Below, piece by piece: positions 1 to 8,611 of a stretch of DNA of 35,433 nucleotides (within the stretch, counting starts at the first letter, position 1; every line of letters starts with the position of its first letter). A program made the position numbers and the translations under genes. Below the pieces are notes generated by a model. The model saw nothing but the letters and a program-made list of their open reading frames with translations. It was not told the origin of the DNA and did not search any database. Origin of the DNA: an uncultured Bacteroides sp. (GTDB lineage: Bacteria > Bacteroidota > Bacteroidia > Bacteroidales > Bacteroidaceae); contig URWA01000032.1 of the NCBI GenBank assembly GCA_900551445.1, forward strand, positions 1 through 35,433. The letters are read 5' to 3'.

Positions 1-16
1 GTCGGGGCTTTGTCAT

Positions 17-55
17 AAAAAAAGAGGGTATGCATTTTGACACACCCTCTTTTTT
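17..55 (-). terminator. Rho-independent terminator after the RG operon
   Basis: The arms AGAGGGT (23-29) and ACCCTCT (44-50) pair around a short loop. The stem is flanked by an A-run on the left (17-23) and a T-run on the right (50-55), so it can act in both directions. It lies 14 bases beyond the stop of the GH105-CE12 gene and probably ends the minus-strand operon. It could also end a plus-strand... or other gene to the left of the window, which is not visible. Confidence 0.75.
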
Positions 56-68
56 GTGTAATAATCTT

Positions 69-2219
69 TTATTTCAAGTAGTTCTTCAGGTCGCAGTCGG
101 TCAGTGAACGGATACCCTCTACTACGGATTCTGCGTTCAGCACAGCACCTTCCTGTGTGTTGTGGACAGAGTCTCCATAATATGCGGCTGCTTTCTCTTG
201 ACCCATGGCTTCAAACTTCTTGGCAGTCCGGTCGTTCAAATCGATGAAACCTACGCCTTCCTGTTCGGCCACTTCTTTCGACCATTTTCCATAAGTCTGG
301 TCACAGCGGTTCATGCGGTCACCGGTCCAGCGGTTGCCTGGAGTGTGTGACATCACGATGACGTGGGCTCCTTTTGCCTTGGCCTGACGGATATATAAGC
401 GGAGGTAGTGTCCGAAGCTGTACACCTCTTCCGTGCTTCCATCTCTTTCCATCACCACTTTCTGTGACTCTTCTCCGGTGCCACGCAATGAGGCACGTGC
501 CCGTCCGGTGTTCATCGGACCACCGTCATTGTGACCGAAATCAATCAGTACATAATCGCCGGGCTTGATGGCGGGAAGTACCCGATCCCAGAGTCCTTCT
601 GTAAAGTAGGTACGACTGCTTCTGCCTCCCAACGCACAGTTTTCAATGCTGATACGGGTCGTGTCGAAATAATTTTGCAGATAGCTTCCCCAGCCCCATT
701 TGTTGTCTTCTCCGTTACCTGCATCGTATTTGACGGTAGAGTCACCAATGAGGAAGACCACCGGAGTCTTTTCATTGATGCGGCTTACTCCAGCCACAAA
801 CTCGCGGGGATTTCCCGGTTCTGAGTAGAAGAAAATCGGTTCTTTGGTCTGCTGTTCGGTAGGATAGAAATGAACGGCGCTGTCGTTCATGCGCGGATGC
901 TGGTTCTTCAGCAGGTTGATCATTTCTGCTCCTGCCCAGATGACGGGTCCATATCCGTGGGCTGCATAGACATTGACCGGACGATAGTAATAGAAGGCCG
1001 GGTCATATCCCATACCGGTACCCACGCAGGTCATTTCCACCTGTCCCTGAGCGTTGATGGCGGAGGATACCGCATGCCATCCCAGCTGGACTACCGGACC
1101 GTATGCCATGGCATCAATCCATCCTTTGTTGATGGCATGAGCCATACAGTAGACATAGAGCGCAGTGGCCGAAGATTCCAGGTAGGAATCATTGCGGTCG
1201 AGCAGCTGATGCCAGAAACCGTCCTTGCTTTGGCAGGCTGCCAGTCCGCGTACGTGGGCTTGAAGCAAGCTGATGATTTTGTCCCGTCCGGGATAATCTG
1301 CCGGAAGTACGTCCAGCACTTCACACATGGTCAGGATGGCCCATCCGTTGGCGCGTCCCCAGTGGAAAGCCGGATGGTCTTTCATTCCTTCCACCCATCC
1401 ATGGCGGAACAAGCCTTTTTCGGGCACAAACATGCGGTCGGCAAACTGGAGCACCTGACGTACGGCTTCCTGATAGTATTTGTCCTGGTTGTCAGAAGCA
1501 TAACGTCCCATCAAGGCTACCGAAGGAATACCCATGAACATGTCGTCCAGCCACAGCGTGTTGTGGTATGGACGGTTGCGGGCAAACGTTCCGTCGGCCA
1601 GCCGATATTCCTTGTACATGATGAAATGGAAATAATTGTCAATCATGTCCTGCAGCTTCAGGGAAGGATCCTTCATCTGTGCCTTCATCATGGCCGCACA
1701 TACGGCTCCTGCATCATCCAGTGCATGTGGAGTCAGAATCTGAAGCATCTGCGAATCGGTCGTTCCGTATTTCTCATATACTTTCTTGAAGTAAGGAGTC
1801 ACTTCCGCCAGGAATTTGAAACGGTCGTACACGTATTTTTTGTAGGCTTCATCACCGGTGGCCTCAGCCGCAGCCAGCATGGCGGAATAGGTTACTCCCC
1901 ACTCGTAGCTTGCCAGACGGAAGGTACCTCTTTCCAGCTGGGCATTGGTATCCATGTGCTCGTAATCCGTGATGACTTTTCCATCCCGTTTGTCGACCAC
2001 CCGGGTAGGCGTATTGCTTTCCAGGTATTTCAATACCCGGTCCATGTCTTTTTTGACATCATCCACCGATACGATTCCGTATCCGACCTGATAGTCAGGT
2101 TGCAGCAGGTGCAGCGGAGTATTGGAGTCATTGATAACTTCTTTTTTCTTTTGCGCATGGGCATTGAGGCTGAAAGAAAGTGCAGCCAGCAGGGCCATGT
2201 TTAAAACAAGTTTGTTCAT
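69..2219 (-). CDS. GH105 unsaturated rhamnogalacturonyl hydrolase fused to CE12-type rhamnogalacturonan acetylesterase
   Basis: This 716-residue secreted protein has a signal peptide (about 1-22, ending NAHA-Q). Residues about 45-440 read as a GH105/GH88 alpha/alpha barrel, with the motifs LWLDDMFMG (222-230) and WGRANGW (287-293). This family removes the 4,5-unsaturated galacturonate left by lyases. Residues about 485-716 are an SGNH hydrolase domain: GDST (492-495, likely Ser494 nucleophile), GGRS (531-534), GHND (562-565) and DSVH (683-686, Asp/His). The combination resembles rhamnogalacturonan acetylesterases of CE12. The two activities in one chain would deacetylate and trim the same oligosaccharides. 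It is the last gene of the operon, 29 bases after PL11. Family assignments are strong; the exact substrate is inferred from the neighbours. Confidence 0.9.
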   Translation of the reverse strand: MNKLVLNMALLAALSFSLNAHAQKKKEVINDSNTPLHLLQPDYQVGYGIVSVDDVKKDMDRVLKYLESNTPTRVVDKRDGKVITDYEHMDTNAQLERGTFRLASYEWGVTYSAMLAAAEATGDEAYKKYVYDRFKFLAEVTPYFKKVYEKYGTTDSQMLQILTPHALDDAGAVCAAMMKAQMKDPSLKLQDMIDNYFHFIMYKEYRLADGTFARNRPYHNTLWLDDMFMGIPSVALMGRYASDNQDKYYQEAVRQVLQFADRMFVPEKGLFRHGWVEGMKDHPAFHWGRANGWAILTMCEVLDVLPADYPGRDKIISLLQAHVRGLAACQSKDGFWHQLLDRNDSYLESSATALYVYCMAHAINKGWIDAMAYGPVVQLGWHAVSSAINAQGQVEMTCVGTGMGYDPAFYYYRPVNVYAAHGYGPVIWAGAEMINLLKNQHPRMNDSAVHFYPTEQQTKEPIFFYSEPGNPREFVAGVSRINEKTPVVFLIGDSTVKYDAGNGEDNKWGWGSYLQNYFDTTRISIENCALGGRSSRTYFTEGLWDRVLPAIKPGDYVLIDFGHNDGGPMNTGRARASLRGTGEESQKVVMERDGSTEEVYSFGHYLRLYIRQAKAKGAHVIVMSHTPGNRWTGDRMNRCDQTYGKWSKEVAEQEGVGFIDLNDRTAKKFEAMGQEKAAAYYGDSVHNTQEGAVLNAESVVEGIRSLTDCDLKNYLK

Positions 2220-2248
2220 ATCTCTTATCGTTTTATGTAATTACTGGG

Positions 2249-4189
2249 TTATTTGATTTTATATCCTCTGAACGTTCCTTTCAAGTCCGGTCCGAAGTAA
2301 AAGCCCGGTTGGGTCGGCTGGTTGTAAGCCACATTCTGTGTGGCAATGCTGATACGGTATACGGGGTCTTCCAGGAAGGTATGGAAACGGTATTCAGTAG
2401 GAATCGTCGTCACGTACAGGCGGAGAGACTGATTGTCTTGGGTACGGACAAGCACCTCTTCTCTCCAGTCGCCGATGATATCGCCTTGCAGGGAAGGATT
2501 CGATTTGGTGCCGTTGTTGAAAGCACATCCGTCGAAGGTGAAGAGGGTGTCGCAACGTTTGTTCTTCCAATCATATTTGCTGATGCGTTCCTTGTCCAGC
2601 AATTCGCGGAGCAAGTCACCGTCCCACCATACAGCCATGTTATAGGATAATCCGGGGACTTTCTTGTCGGAGATGGCTTCTCCTTTTATGTTTCGGATAC
2701 CTCCGGAAGCCAATGACCACATTTCCACTCCGGGATTGGTTGGATCAATGTCTGCCGCCATGCAGCGTCCTACATCGGTCTTGTCGGGGTATTGCTGCAA
2801 CACTTTTCCTGTAGCCGCATCGCGGAAGGAAGACCCGTCTTTCCGGTTTTCATGACAAGCCCAAACCTGCAGGCTGGGAGTAGCCGGGTCAAACTGGGTC
2901 AGATGCATGGCATCGCCGTGTCCCATACCGGTGGAATAAAGTCCTTTTCCGTTATGGTCGAACGTGCAGGAACCGTAGACAATTTCGTCACAACCGTCTT
3001 TATCCACGTCTGCTACCCGCAGATTGTGGTTGCCTTGTCCGGCATATTGTTCGCATCCGGGGTTGTTGCTGTCGAATACCCAGCGGTTTTTCAGTTCTTT
3101 TCCATCCCAGTCGAAGGCAGCCAGTACGGTGCGGGTGTAATAGCCACGGCACATCACTACACTGGGGTGCACACCGTCCAGATAGGCTACACAGGCCAGG
3201 AAGCGGTCGCTTCGGTTGGCCCGGTTGTCTCCCCATCCTTGCAGGTCACCACGGCCAGGTATGTAGTCGATGGTCTGCATGGCTTCTCCGGTCAGCCCGT
3301 TGAAGACCGTCAGGTATTCGTTGCCTGTAAGGATACGTCCCTGGTTACGGGGAGGATCACTAGGTTTGCCTTTGCCTCTTGGGTCGTTAGGAGGAAAGTC
3401 TCCGCCTTTCGGCTGGCTCGGATCACCTTTCTCCCGATAATCGGCAGTGGCATCTCCAATCACTTTTCCTTTTCCGTCAATCGTGCCATCCGATGTCTTC
3501 ATGACAATCTCGGCTTTTCCGTCTCCATCCAAATCATATACCATGAATTGGGTGTAGTGGGCTCCTGCCCGGACATTTTTTCCCATGTCGATGCGCCAGA
3601 GCTTTTCTCCCGTCAGGCGATAGCAGTCGAAATAGACATTTCCCGTATAACCGTCGTGGGCGTTGTCGTGGGCATTCGACGGATCCCATTTCAGGATGAT
3701 TTCATAGTTTCCGTCTCCATCCACATCTCCGATAGATGCATCATTGGGGCTGTAACTGTAGGTATCGCCTGCAGGAGTAGTACCGTCGGCTGGTTTGTCC
3801 AGCGGAATGTCGATGTAGCCTGAAGGAGCATGTGCCGGAAGGGTATAACTTCCTTCTCCAGCCGTCTCTTTCCCGTTGACAACCGGTTTGACGGTGTACA
3901 CGGCCTTTTGTGTGCCGGTGTAGTTATCCGTATAGAAAGTACCTGTGCCAGCCGGAACCTGTGCGATTTTCTTTCCATCCCGATACACGTTGAAGGTTGT
4001 TTCCATCGGATCGGAAGACAGGTATCTCCATGAGACGGCTACTTTCTGAGCGTTTTCTCTGATAGCCACAACCCCTCGGCCAAGTTTTTCTTGTTGGAGT
4101 TTGCTGAAATCATAATTTGTTTGTGCGGAGCCGATGACTCCCAAACTACAGGCAGCCAGTGCCATAAACCATTTTCTTTGTGTCTTCAT
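2249..4189 (-). CDS. PL11 rhamnogalacturonan (endo)lyase
   Basis: This 646-residue protein has a signal peptide (about 1-22, ending GSA-Q). The mature N-terminus (RGVVAIRENAQKVAVSWR) and the following fibronectin-like region are typical of the PL11 family (YesW/YesX of Bacillus). The body is a beta-propeller with repeated calcium-binding loops of the DxDGDG kind, for example GDVDGDGNYEI and YDLDGDGKAEIVMKTSDG. PL11 enzymes cut rhamnose-galacturonate linkages of the RG-I backbone by beta-elimination and leave unsaturated ends, which the GH105 domain encoded next can remove. Spacing is 15 bases after the GH28 gene and 29 before GH105-CE12, so the genes are co-transcribed. The length is normal for the family. 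Endo versus exo action cannot be told from sequence by eye. Confidence 0.93.
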   Translation of the reverse strand: MKTQRKWFMALAACSLGVIGSAQTNYDFSKLQQEKLGRGVVAIRENAQKVAVSWRYLSSDPMETTFNVYRDGKKIAQVPAGTGTFYTDNYTGTQKAVYTVKPVVNGKETAGEGSYTLPAHAPSGYIDIPLDKPADGTTPAGDTYSYSPNDASIGDVDGDGNYEIILKWDPSNAHDNAHDGYTGNVYFDCYRLTGEKLWRIDMGKNVRAGAHYTQFMVYDLDGDGKAEIVMKTSDGTIDGKGKVIGDATADYREKGDPSQPKGGDFPPNDPRGKGKPSDPPRNQGRILTGNEYLTVFNGLTGEAMQTIDYIPGRGDLQGWGDNRANRSDRFLACVAYLDGVHPSVVMCRGYYTRTVLAAFDWDGKELKNRWVFDSNNPGCEQYAGQGNHNLRVADVDKDGCDEIVYGSCTFDHNGKGLYSTGMGHGDAMHLTQFDPATPSLQVWACHENRKDGSSFRDAATGKVLQQYPDKTDVGRCMAADIDPTNPGVEMWSLASGGIRNIKGEAISDKKVPGLSYNMAVWWDGDLLRELLDKERISKYDWKNKRCDTLFTFDGCAFNNGTKSNPSLQGDIIGDWREEVLVRTQDNQSLRLYVTTIPTEYRFHTFLEDPVYRISIATQNVAYNQPTQPGFYFGPDLKGTFRGYKIK

Positions 4190-4204
4190 TATTTACTGCA
4201 TTGA

Positions 4205-5647
4205 TTATTGATTCACTGATACTGTTTCTCCATTTTCTGTGATATCCATGAAGCGGATGTGGCTTGTATCTTTCGTGACAAACAAAGGACGTCCGTCTGG
4301 ATTGTCATAGTAAAAATGGATATGTTGGAATGAAATGTTTTTTGCATGTGAGAGATAGAATCCTTTGGCAGGGATGGTACCGAACATCCAGGGTTCCGGA
4401 TACATTTTCTCTTGTTCTGGCACCTCTCTTTTCCCATCTTTGGCCGTATATCCACCTTTATAATACAGGTAGATATGGTCGAACGTGACATCTTCTATGA
4501 GGCTGCCGGGAATACCGCTGACAATGGAGGAATAGCGGGAATCCACGTCGTATGCATGGATATGGCTGATGCGGATACGTTTCATGCTTCCCACAGGTGT
4601 TCCCTGGGGACTTCTCATGCGGGCGCCCAGCCGGAGGAAGATGCCGGCATTCACAATGTGTCGCAGAGTGAGGTGGCTGATGTCAATATCTTCCAGTTTG
4701 CCTCCATCCACTGTTTCCAGGGCAAGTCCTCTGCAGTGTTCGAAAATGCAGTTGGTGATGGTGATTTGTTTGAATCCTCCACTGGATTCGGTTCCCAGCT
4801 TGATGCGTCCGGTACGGTAGCCATGGTCGGGCGCTTGCGGCTCATCCAGTTCCCATGTGCCGGCGAGCATCGTACCGCGGTCGTATCCGCTGACGAAGCA
4901 ATCGGAGATGGTGACGTTTTCCGTGTCCTTGAAGTAGCCCAGTGCGTAAGAAGATTTGAGTACGATGGCATCGTCCCAAGGCGTGTTCACACTGCATTGG
5001 CTGATACGCACATTCTTGCAGCAGTCGATGTCGAACCCATCGCGGTTGGTATCCACTTTCAAATTGTGAATGGTCAGGTTGTCGACACCTGTGGCCAGTA
5101 CTGCAAAATGTCCGCAGCGGAGCATGGACCAGTCTTTCAGAATGACGTTTTTGCAGGCTTTCAGACTGATGGCCTTGTTGCCCACTCCCTTTCGGCGGCT
5201 TTCTTCCCGTGTCAGTCCTTGCCCATCTATTTTTCCGGGACCGCTGAGAGTGATGTCTTCCAAGCCGATTCCCCAGATGAGCGAATTCTTCCAATGGCTG
5301 TGTCCGAAGTCTTGGTACGCATCGAAAGGATTCGGTTCTGCTTCATCGTATCCGTTTTCAGCCGTAGGGAAAGCAGCCAGAAGAGTAGCGCCTTGTTCCA
5401 GGTACAGATGGATTCGGCTGGCCAAACGGATGGAATAGCAGGCGTATGTTCCGGCGGGGACATAAATGGTTCCCCCGCCTTCGCGAGTTGCCTGAAGAAT
5501 GGCTTGGTTGATGGCTTCCGAGTCAATCTGTTTTCCGTCGCCGGTCGCTCCGAAATCTTTTACATTGTATATTTTAGCTTGCAGCCCATTGCTACAAAAA
5601 GTCCATATGAACCACAAGCTCGTGAGGATTATCTTTTTCATGTTCAT
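4205..5647 (-). CDS. GH28 family glycoside hydrolase (polygalacturonase/rhamnogalacturonan-type)
   Basis: This 480-residue protein has a signal peptide (about 1-24, ending LQA-K) and then the typical GH28 start YNVKDFGATGDG. A right-handed parallel beta-helix is expected. The acidic catalytic residues appear in NRDG (201-204) and PWDD (223-226), and the RIK motif is at 281-283. The GHG histidine motif of classical polygalacturonases is not evident; the corresponding stretch reads GYDRGT (254-259). In GH28 this favours a substrate other than plain homogalacturonan, for example RG-I oligosaccharides, which fits the neighbours; this is inference. The start overlaps the stop of the upstream gene by 4 bases (ATGA), indicating translational coupling. 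A second ATG two codons later (5641) is an alternative start. Confidence 0.9.
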   Translation of the reverse strand: MNMKKIILTSLWFIWTFCSNGLQAKIYNVKDFGATGDGKQIDSEAINQAILQATREGGGTIYVPAGTYACYSIRLASRIHLYLEQGATLLAAFPTAENGYDEAEPNPFDAYQDFGHSHWKNSLIWGIGLEDITLSGPGKIDGQGLTREESRRKGVGNKAISLKACKNVILKDWSMLRCGHFAVLATGVDNLTIHNLKVDTNRDGFDIDCCKNVRISQCSVNTPWDDAIVLKSSYALGYFKDTENVTISDCFVSGYDRGTMLAGTWELDEPQAPDHGYRTGRIKLGTESSGGFKQITITNCIFEHCRGLALETVDGGKLEDIDISHLTLRHIVNAGIFLRLGARMRSPQGTPVGSMKRIRISHIHAYDVDSRYSSIVSGIPGSLIEDVTFDHIYLYYKGGYTAKDGKREVPEQEKMYPEPWMFGTIPAKGFYLSHAKNISFQHIHFYYDNPDGRPLFVTKDTSHIRFMDITENGETVSVNQ

Positions 5648-6267
5648 GGCTGTGGTTTTTCTTTGTGAAACAATTGAGGGAGCATATAGTCTGCATAATC
5701 GGCTTTCTGGTTGGCTTTATATGCACAGAAATATACTTTCTCTCCTTTCCGGAGCGGACAGGTGGCGGCCAGTACCGGCGCATCGGTCTTTTTCCCGGAG
5801 GTAAAAAGGGTCAGAGGAGTGGCTTGCCGATGTCCGTCAGACAAACGGATGACAGAGGCCGAAGGTACAATCAGATGAGTTGTTTTTAGTTGCATGACCT
5901 TTCCGTGATAAACGGTGATTTGCGTGCCTTCCACGTTGAACACGTTGTCTTTGCAGTCCGCGGGGTCAATATCGTTTTTGGATGTGGGGGCGTCACAGCC
6001 TCCGAACGCCCAGCTCAGCAGGGTGTCTTGTCGGGGACTTTCCACCTCCAGAATAAATCCTTTTGTGTCGCTCAATGGATAACACTGAACGTGCAGTCCG
6101 TGTCTTTGCATGTCTAGCCATTGACTCGAATCATTTTCGATAATCCCTAATTTCAGTGTACCTGAACCATCGGGCATGGAATAGGACAGGGTATTCCCTT
6201 GCGCATGTACGCTTGTTCCTATGCTCCATGAAAGAAAGTCGATGACCAGTATTTTCAGTGCATTCAT
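5644..6267 (-). CDS. Secreted DUF4450-like protein, function unknown
   Basis: The protein is 207 residues from the ATG at 6267, which gives a good signal peptide (about 1-22, ending VHA-Q). The frame stays open upstream to 6363, but a promoter -7 element lies inside that stretch, so the longer form is unlikely. The middle carries LLSWAFGG and a downstream TPLTLF...KKTDAPVLAAT stretch that resemble, from memory, the Pfam domain DUF4450 found in Bacteroidetes PULs. Many DUF4450 proteins I recall are around 1,000 residues with the domain near the N-terminus, so this may be a stand-alone version or a remnant. No catalytic motif is seen. It is the first gene of the RG operon and overlaps GH28 by 4 bases. 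A binding or accessory role is possible but unproven. Confidence 0.6.
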   Translation of the reverse strand: MNALKILVIDFLSWSIGTSVHAQGNTLSYSMPDGSGTLKLGIIENDSSQWLDMQRHGLHVQCYPLSDTKGFILEVESPRQDTLLSWAFGGCDAPTSKNDIDPADCKDNVFNVEGTQITVYHGKVMQLKTTHLIVPSASVIRLSDGHRQATPLTLFTSGKKTDAPVLAATCPLRKGEKVYFCAYKANQKADYADYMLPQLFHKEKPQP

Positions 6268-6297
6268 AGTTCTTGATAAAATGTAATCCTTGTTCAG

Positions 6298-6305
6298 CAA
6301 AAATA
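6298..6305 (-). promoter_or_regulatory. Bacteroidetes -7 promoter element for the RG operon
   Basis: On the minus strand the bases read TATTTTTG, an exact match to TAnnTTTG. Transcription would start near 6291, about 24 bases before the ATG at 6267. No good -33 TTTG is seen, which is common for activated promoters. Confidence 0.5.
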
Positions 6306-6333
6306 CACATCTTGAAATTAAAGTAGCATGGAC

Positions 6334-6391
6334 TATCATACATGTTCCTCGATTATCATACACTTTCTTGAAAAAAATGAGCTATCATACA
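6334..6391 (+). promoter_or_regulatory. Three direct TATCATACA repeats, candidate shared operator
   Basis: Exact copies of TATCATACA lie at 6334-6342, 6354-6362 and 6383-6391. Start-to-start spacing is 20 and 29 bases. They sit between the two divergent -7 elements: relative to the predicted starts, the nearest copy is about -47 for the minus operon and about -39 for GH42. Direct repeats about two helical turns apart are what AraC-type DNA-binding domains (as in hybrid two-component regulators) recognise; this link is inference. Confidence 0.5.
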
Positions 6392-6411
6392 GTCTGATTG
6401 GGATTTCCTTC

Positions 6412-6419
6412 TACCTTTG
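6412..6419 (+). promoter_or_regulatory. -7 promoter element for GH42
   Basis: The bases TACCTTTG match TAnnTTTG exactly. Transcription would start near 6426, about 30 bases before the ATG at 6456. No TTTG is present at -33; one of the TATCATACA repeats covers that position instead. Confidence 0.55.
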
Positions 6420-6455
6420 TGAGGTAATACGTTTCAAAACTAATACTTGAATACA

Positions 6456-8528
6456 ATGAAAAAACATTTACTGGCAATGGTATGCGGGTGTCTGTTCTGT
6501 GGGGGAGTTTTTGCCCAGCATACCTGGTTTGATGACAAGGCGCTGACACTGACAGGCGCTTATTATTATCCGGAACACTGGGAGGAAAGCCAGTGGGAAC
6601 GCGACTTGAAACAGATGCATGAACTGGGATTTGAGTTTACTCATTTTGCGGAGTTTGCCTGGGCACAACTGGAACCTGAAGAGGGAGTGTATGATTTTTC
6701 CTGGCTGGACCGGGCAGTGGCTTTGGCGGCCAAGTATGATTTGAAGGTGGTGATGTGTACTTCCACAGCGACTCCTCCCGTCTGGTTGAGCCGTAAGTAT
6801 CCGGAGATTCTACTGAAGGCGGAAGACGGTACGGTGCAGGATCATGGGGCCCGTCAGCATGCGTCATTTGCTTCTCCGGTCTATCGGAAGCTGGCTTATC
6901 GCATGATTGAAGAACTGGCTCGTCATTACGGAAATGACTCCCGTATCATCGGCTGGCAGCTGGACAATGAGCCTGCGGTACAGTTTGATTACAACGCGGC
7001 GGCAGAAGAAGAATTCCGGGAGTTCTTGCGGGAAAAATATCATCACAATATTCAGGAACTGAATGAGGCCTGGGGGACTGCTTTCTGGAGCGAGGTGTAT
7101 TCCCGTTTTGAGGAAATCACCCTTCCCAAGATGGCACAGATGTTTATGAATCATCACCAGATATTGGATTACCGTCGGTTTGCCGCCAAGGAAACCAATG
7201 ATTTTCTGGATGAGCAATGCCGGATTATCAAGAAATATGCCAAAAACCAATGGGTGACTACCAACTATATTCCTGATTATGACAAAGGGCACATTGGAGG
7301 AAGTAAAGAGCTGGATTTCGTTAGTTATACACGCTATATGGTGTATGGCGACAATGAAGGTATCGGACGTCGCGGATACAGAGTGGGCAATCCTTTGCGC
7401 ATCGCGATGGCGAATGATTTCTTCCGGCCAGTCAACGGCACATACGGAGTAATGGAACTGCAGCCGGGACAGGTGAACTGGGGAAGTATCAATCCTCAAC
7501 CGTTGCCGGGGGCTGTCCGTTTGTGGCTGTGGAGCGTGTTTGCCGGAGGGGCTGACTTTATTTGTACTTATCGCTACCGGCAGCCTTTGTATGGTACGGA
7601 ACAATACCATTACGGCATTGTGGGTACCGACGGGGTGACCGTCATGCCGGGTGGAAGAGAATATGAGCAGTTCATGAAAGAAATCCGTTCCTTACGGAAA
7701 GAGTATGCGCCGAAAGAAGACAAGCCTGCATCTTACTTGAAACGGCGGACAGCCATTTTGTGGAACCCGGAAAACTATTGGAGCATAGACCGGCAGAAAC
7801 AGAATGTGACTTGGAATACTTTTGCGCATGTAGACAAATATTACCGTACATTGAAATCGTATGCGGCTCCGGTTGATTTCATATCGGAAGAGAAAGACTT
7901 TTCTGCGTATCCGGTATTGATTGCACCCGCGTATCAGTTGGCCGACAAGGAACTGGTGGCAAGATGGAAGAAGTACGTGGAAGAAGGAGGTAATCTGGTG
8001 CTGACCTGCCGTACGGCCCAGAAAGACCGCTTTGGACGGTTGCCTCAGGCACCTTTTGGTTCCATGATTGAGGAGTTGACCGGAAATCAGCTGGAATTTT
8101 ATGATTTACTTCTCCCACAGGATCCTGGTCAGGTGAAGATGGACGGCGAAACCTATACATGGAACACTTGGGGAGAGATCCTTCGACCGGGAGTATCGAA
8201 CGAGGTATGGGCTACTTATTCCAATGAGTTTTATGAGGGAAAACCGGCTGTGACTTTCCGGAAACTGGGAAAAGGCAGTGTCACTTATGTGGGAGTGGAC
8301 AGTTCCGATGGTTCTTTGGAACGGAAGGTCTTGGACAAACTGTATCACCGCCTGCAGATAGAGGTCATGAACTTGCCTTATGGCATTACGATGGAATACC
8401 GTAATGGAATGGGAATTGTGTTGAATTATGGAGATCGTCCCTATCAATTTGAACTGCCTCAGGGAGCTGAGGTACTGATTGGTACCCCTGATATTCCGAC
8501 TGCCGGCGTGCTGGTGTTCAAGTTCTAA
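6456..8528 (+). CDS. GH42 beta-galactosidase
   Basis: This 690-residue protein has a signal peptide (about 1-20, ending VFA-Q). The ATG at 6456 is preferred over an in-frame TTG at 6447. The TIM barrel (about 25-390) begins with LTGAYYYPEHW. The acid/base Glu is E172 in QLDNEP and the nucleophile is E334 in GVMELQPGQVNWG, both in the standard GH42 context. A GATase-like trimerization domain follows (about 415-615), then a small beta C-terminal domain. GH42 enzymes remove terminal beta-galactose, here probably from galactan side chains of RG-I or the oligosaccharides freed from them. The gene is divergent from the RG operon and shares its putative operator. It ends at a strong bidirectional terminator facing the PL26 gene. 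Most GH42 enzymes are cytoplasmic; the signal peptide suggests a periplasmic role here. Confidence 0.94.
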   Translation: MKKHLLAMVCGCLFCGGVFAQHTWFDDKALTLTGAYYYPEHWEESQWERDLKQMHELGFEFTHFAEFAWAQLEPEEGVYDFSWLDRAVALAAKYDLKVVMCTSTATPPVWLSRKYPEILLKAEDGTVQDHGARQHASFASPVYRKLAYRMIEELARHYGNDSRIIGWQLDNEPAVQFDYNAAAEEEFREFLREKYHHNIQELNEAWGTAFWSEVYSRFEEITLPKMAQMFMNHHQILDYRRFAAKETNDFLDEQCRIIKKYAKNQWVTTNYIPDYDKGHIGGSKELDFVSYTRYMVYGDNEGIGRRGYRVGNPLRIAMANDFFRPVNGTYGVMELQPGQVNWGSINPQPLPGAVRLWLWSVFAGGADFICTYRYRQPLYGTEQYHYGIVGTDGVTVMPGGREYEQFMKEIRSLRKEYAPKEDKPASYLKRRTAILWNPENYWSIDRQKQNVTWNTFAHVDKYYRTLKSYAAPVDFISEEKDFSAYPVLIAPAYQLADKELVARWKKYVEEGGNLVLTCRTAQKDRFGRLPQAPFGSMIEELTGNQLEFYDLLLPQDPGQVKMDGETYTWNTWGEILRPGVSNEVWATYSNEFYEGKPAVTFRKLGKGSVTYVGVDSSDGSLERKVLDKLYHRLQIEVMNLPYGITMEYRNGMGIVLNYGDRPYQFELPQGAEVLIGTPDIPTAGVLVFKF

Positions 8529-8546
8529 GTTACGGAGTTATATAGA

Positions 8547-8590
8547 AAAAGGCTTTAAACCGTGTTTTTGCACCGTTTAAAGCCTTTTTT
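8547..8590. terminator. Bidirectional terminator between GH42 and the PL26-like gene
   Basis: The left arm 8547-8564 and right arm 8571-8588 form an 18-pair stem with one mismatch around a short loop. The core is GGCTTTAAAC with GTTTAAAGCC. An A-run on the left and a T-run on the right let it stop both convergent genes. Confidence 0.85.
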
Positions 8591-8611
8591 ATTCTTTAGA
8601 AGATGTGCCCC

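Noticed and set aside
870..2204. Long plus-strand open frame (444 codons) opposite the GH105-CE12 gene
   Set aside because: It is antisense to a clearly coding gene with complete catalytic motifs, and its translation has no signal peptide or recognisable domain. Codon bias of the real gene explains the lack of stops.
2792..3823. Plus-strand frame opposite PL11
   Set aside because: It overlaps conserved PL11 propeller repeats on the other strand and shows no domain of its own.
4412..5668. Plus-strand frame opposite GH28
   Set aside because: It is antisense to the complete GH28 sequence including its catalytic motifs; no independent evidence supports it.
6268..6363. Longer N-terminus for the DUF4450-like protein
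   Set aside because: It would include the promoter -7 element and two of the TATCATACA boxes; the ATG at 6267 begins a clean signal peptide.
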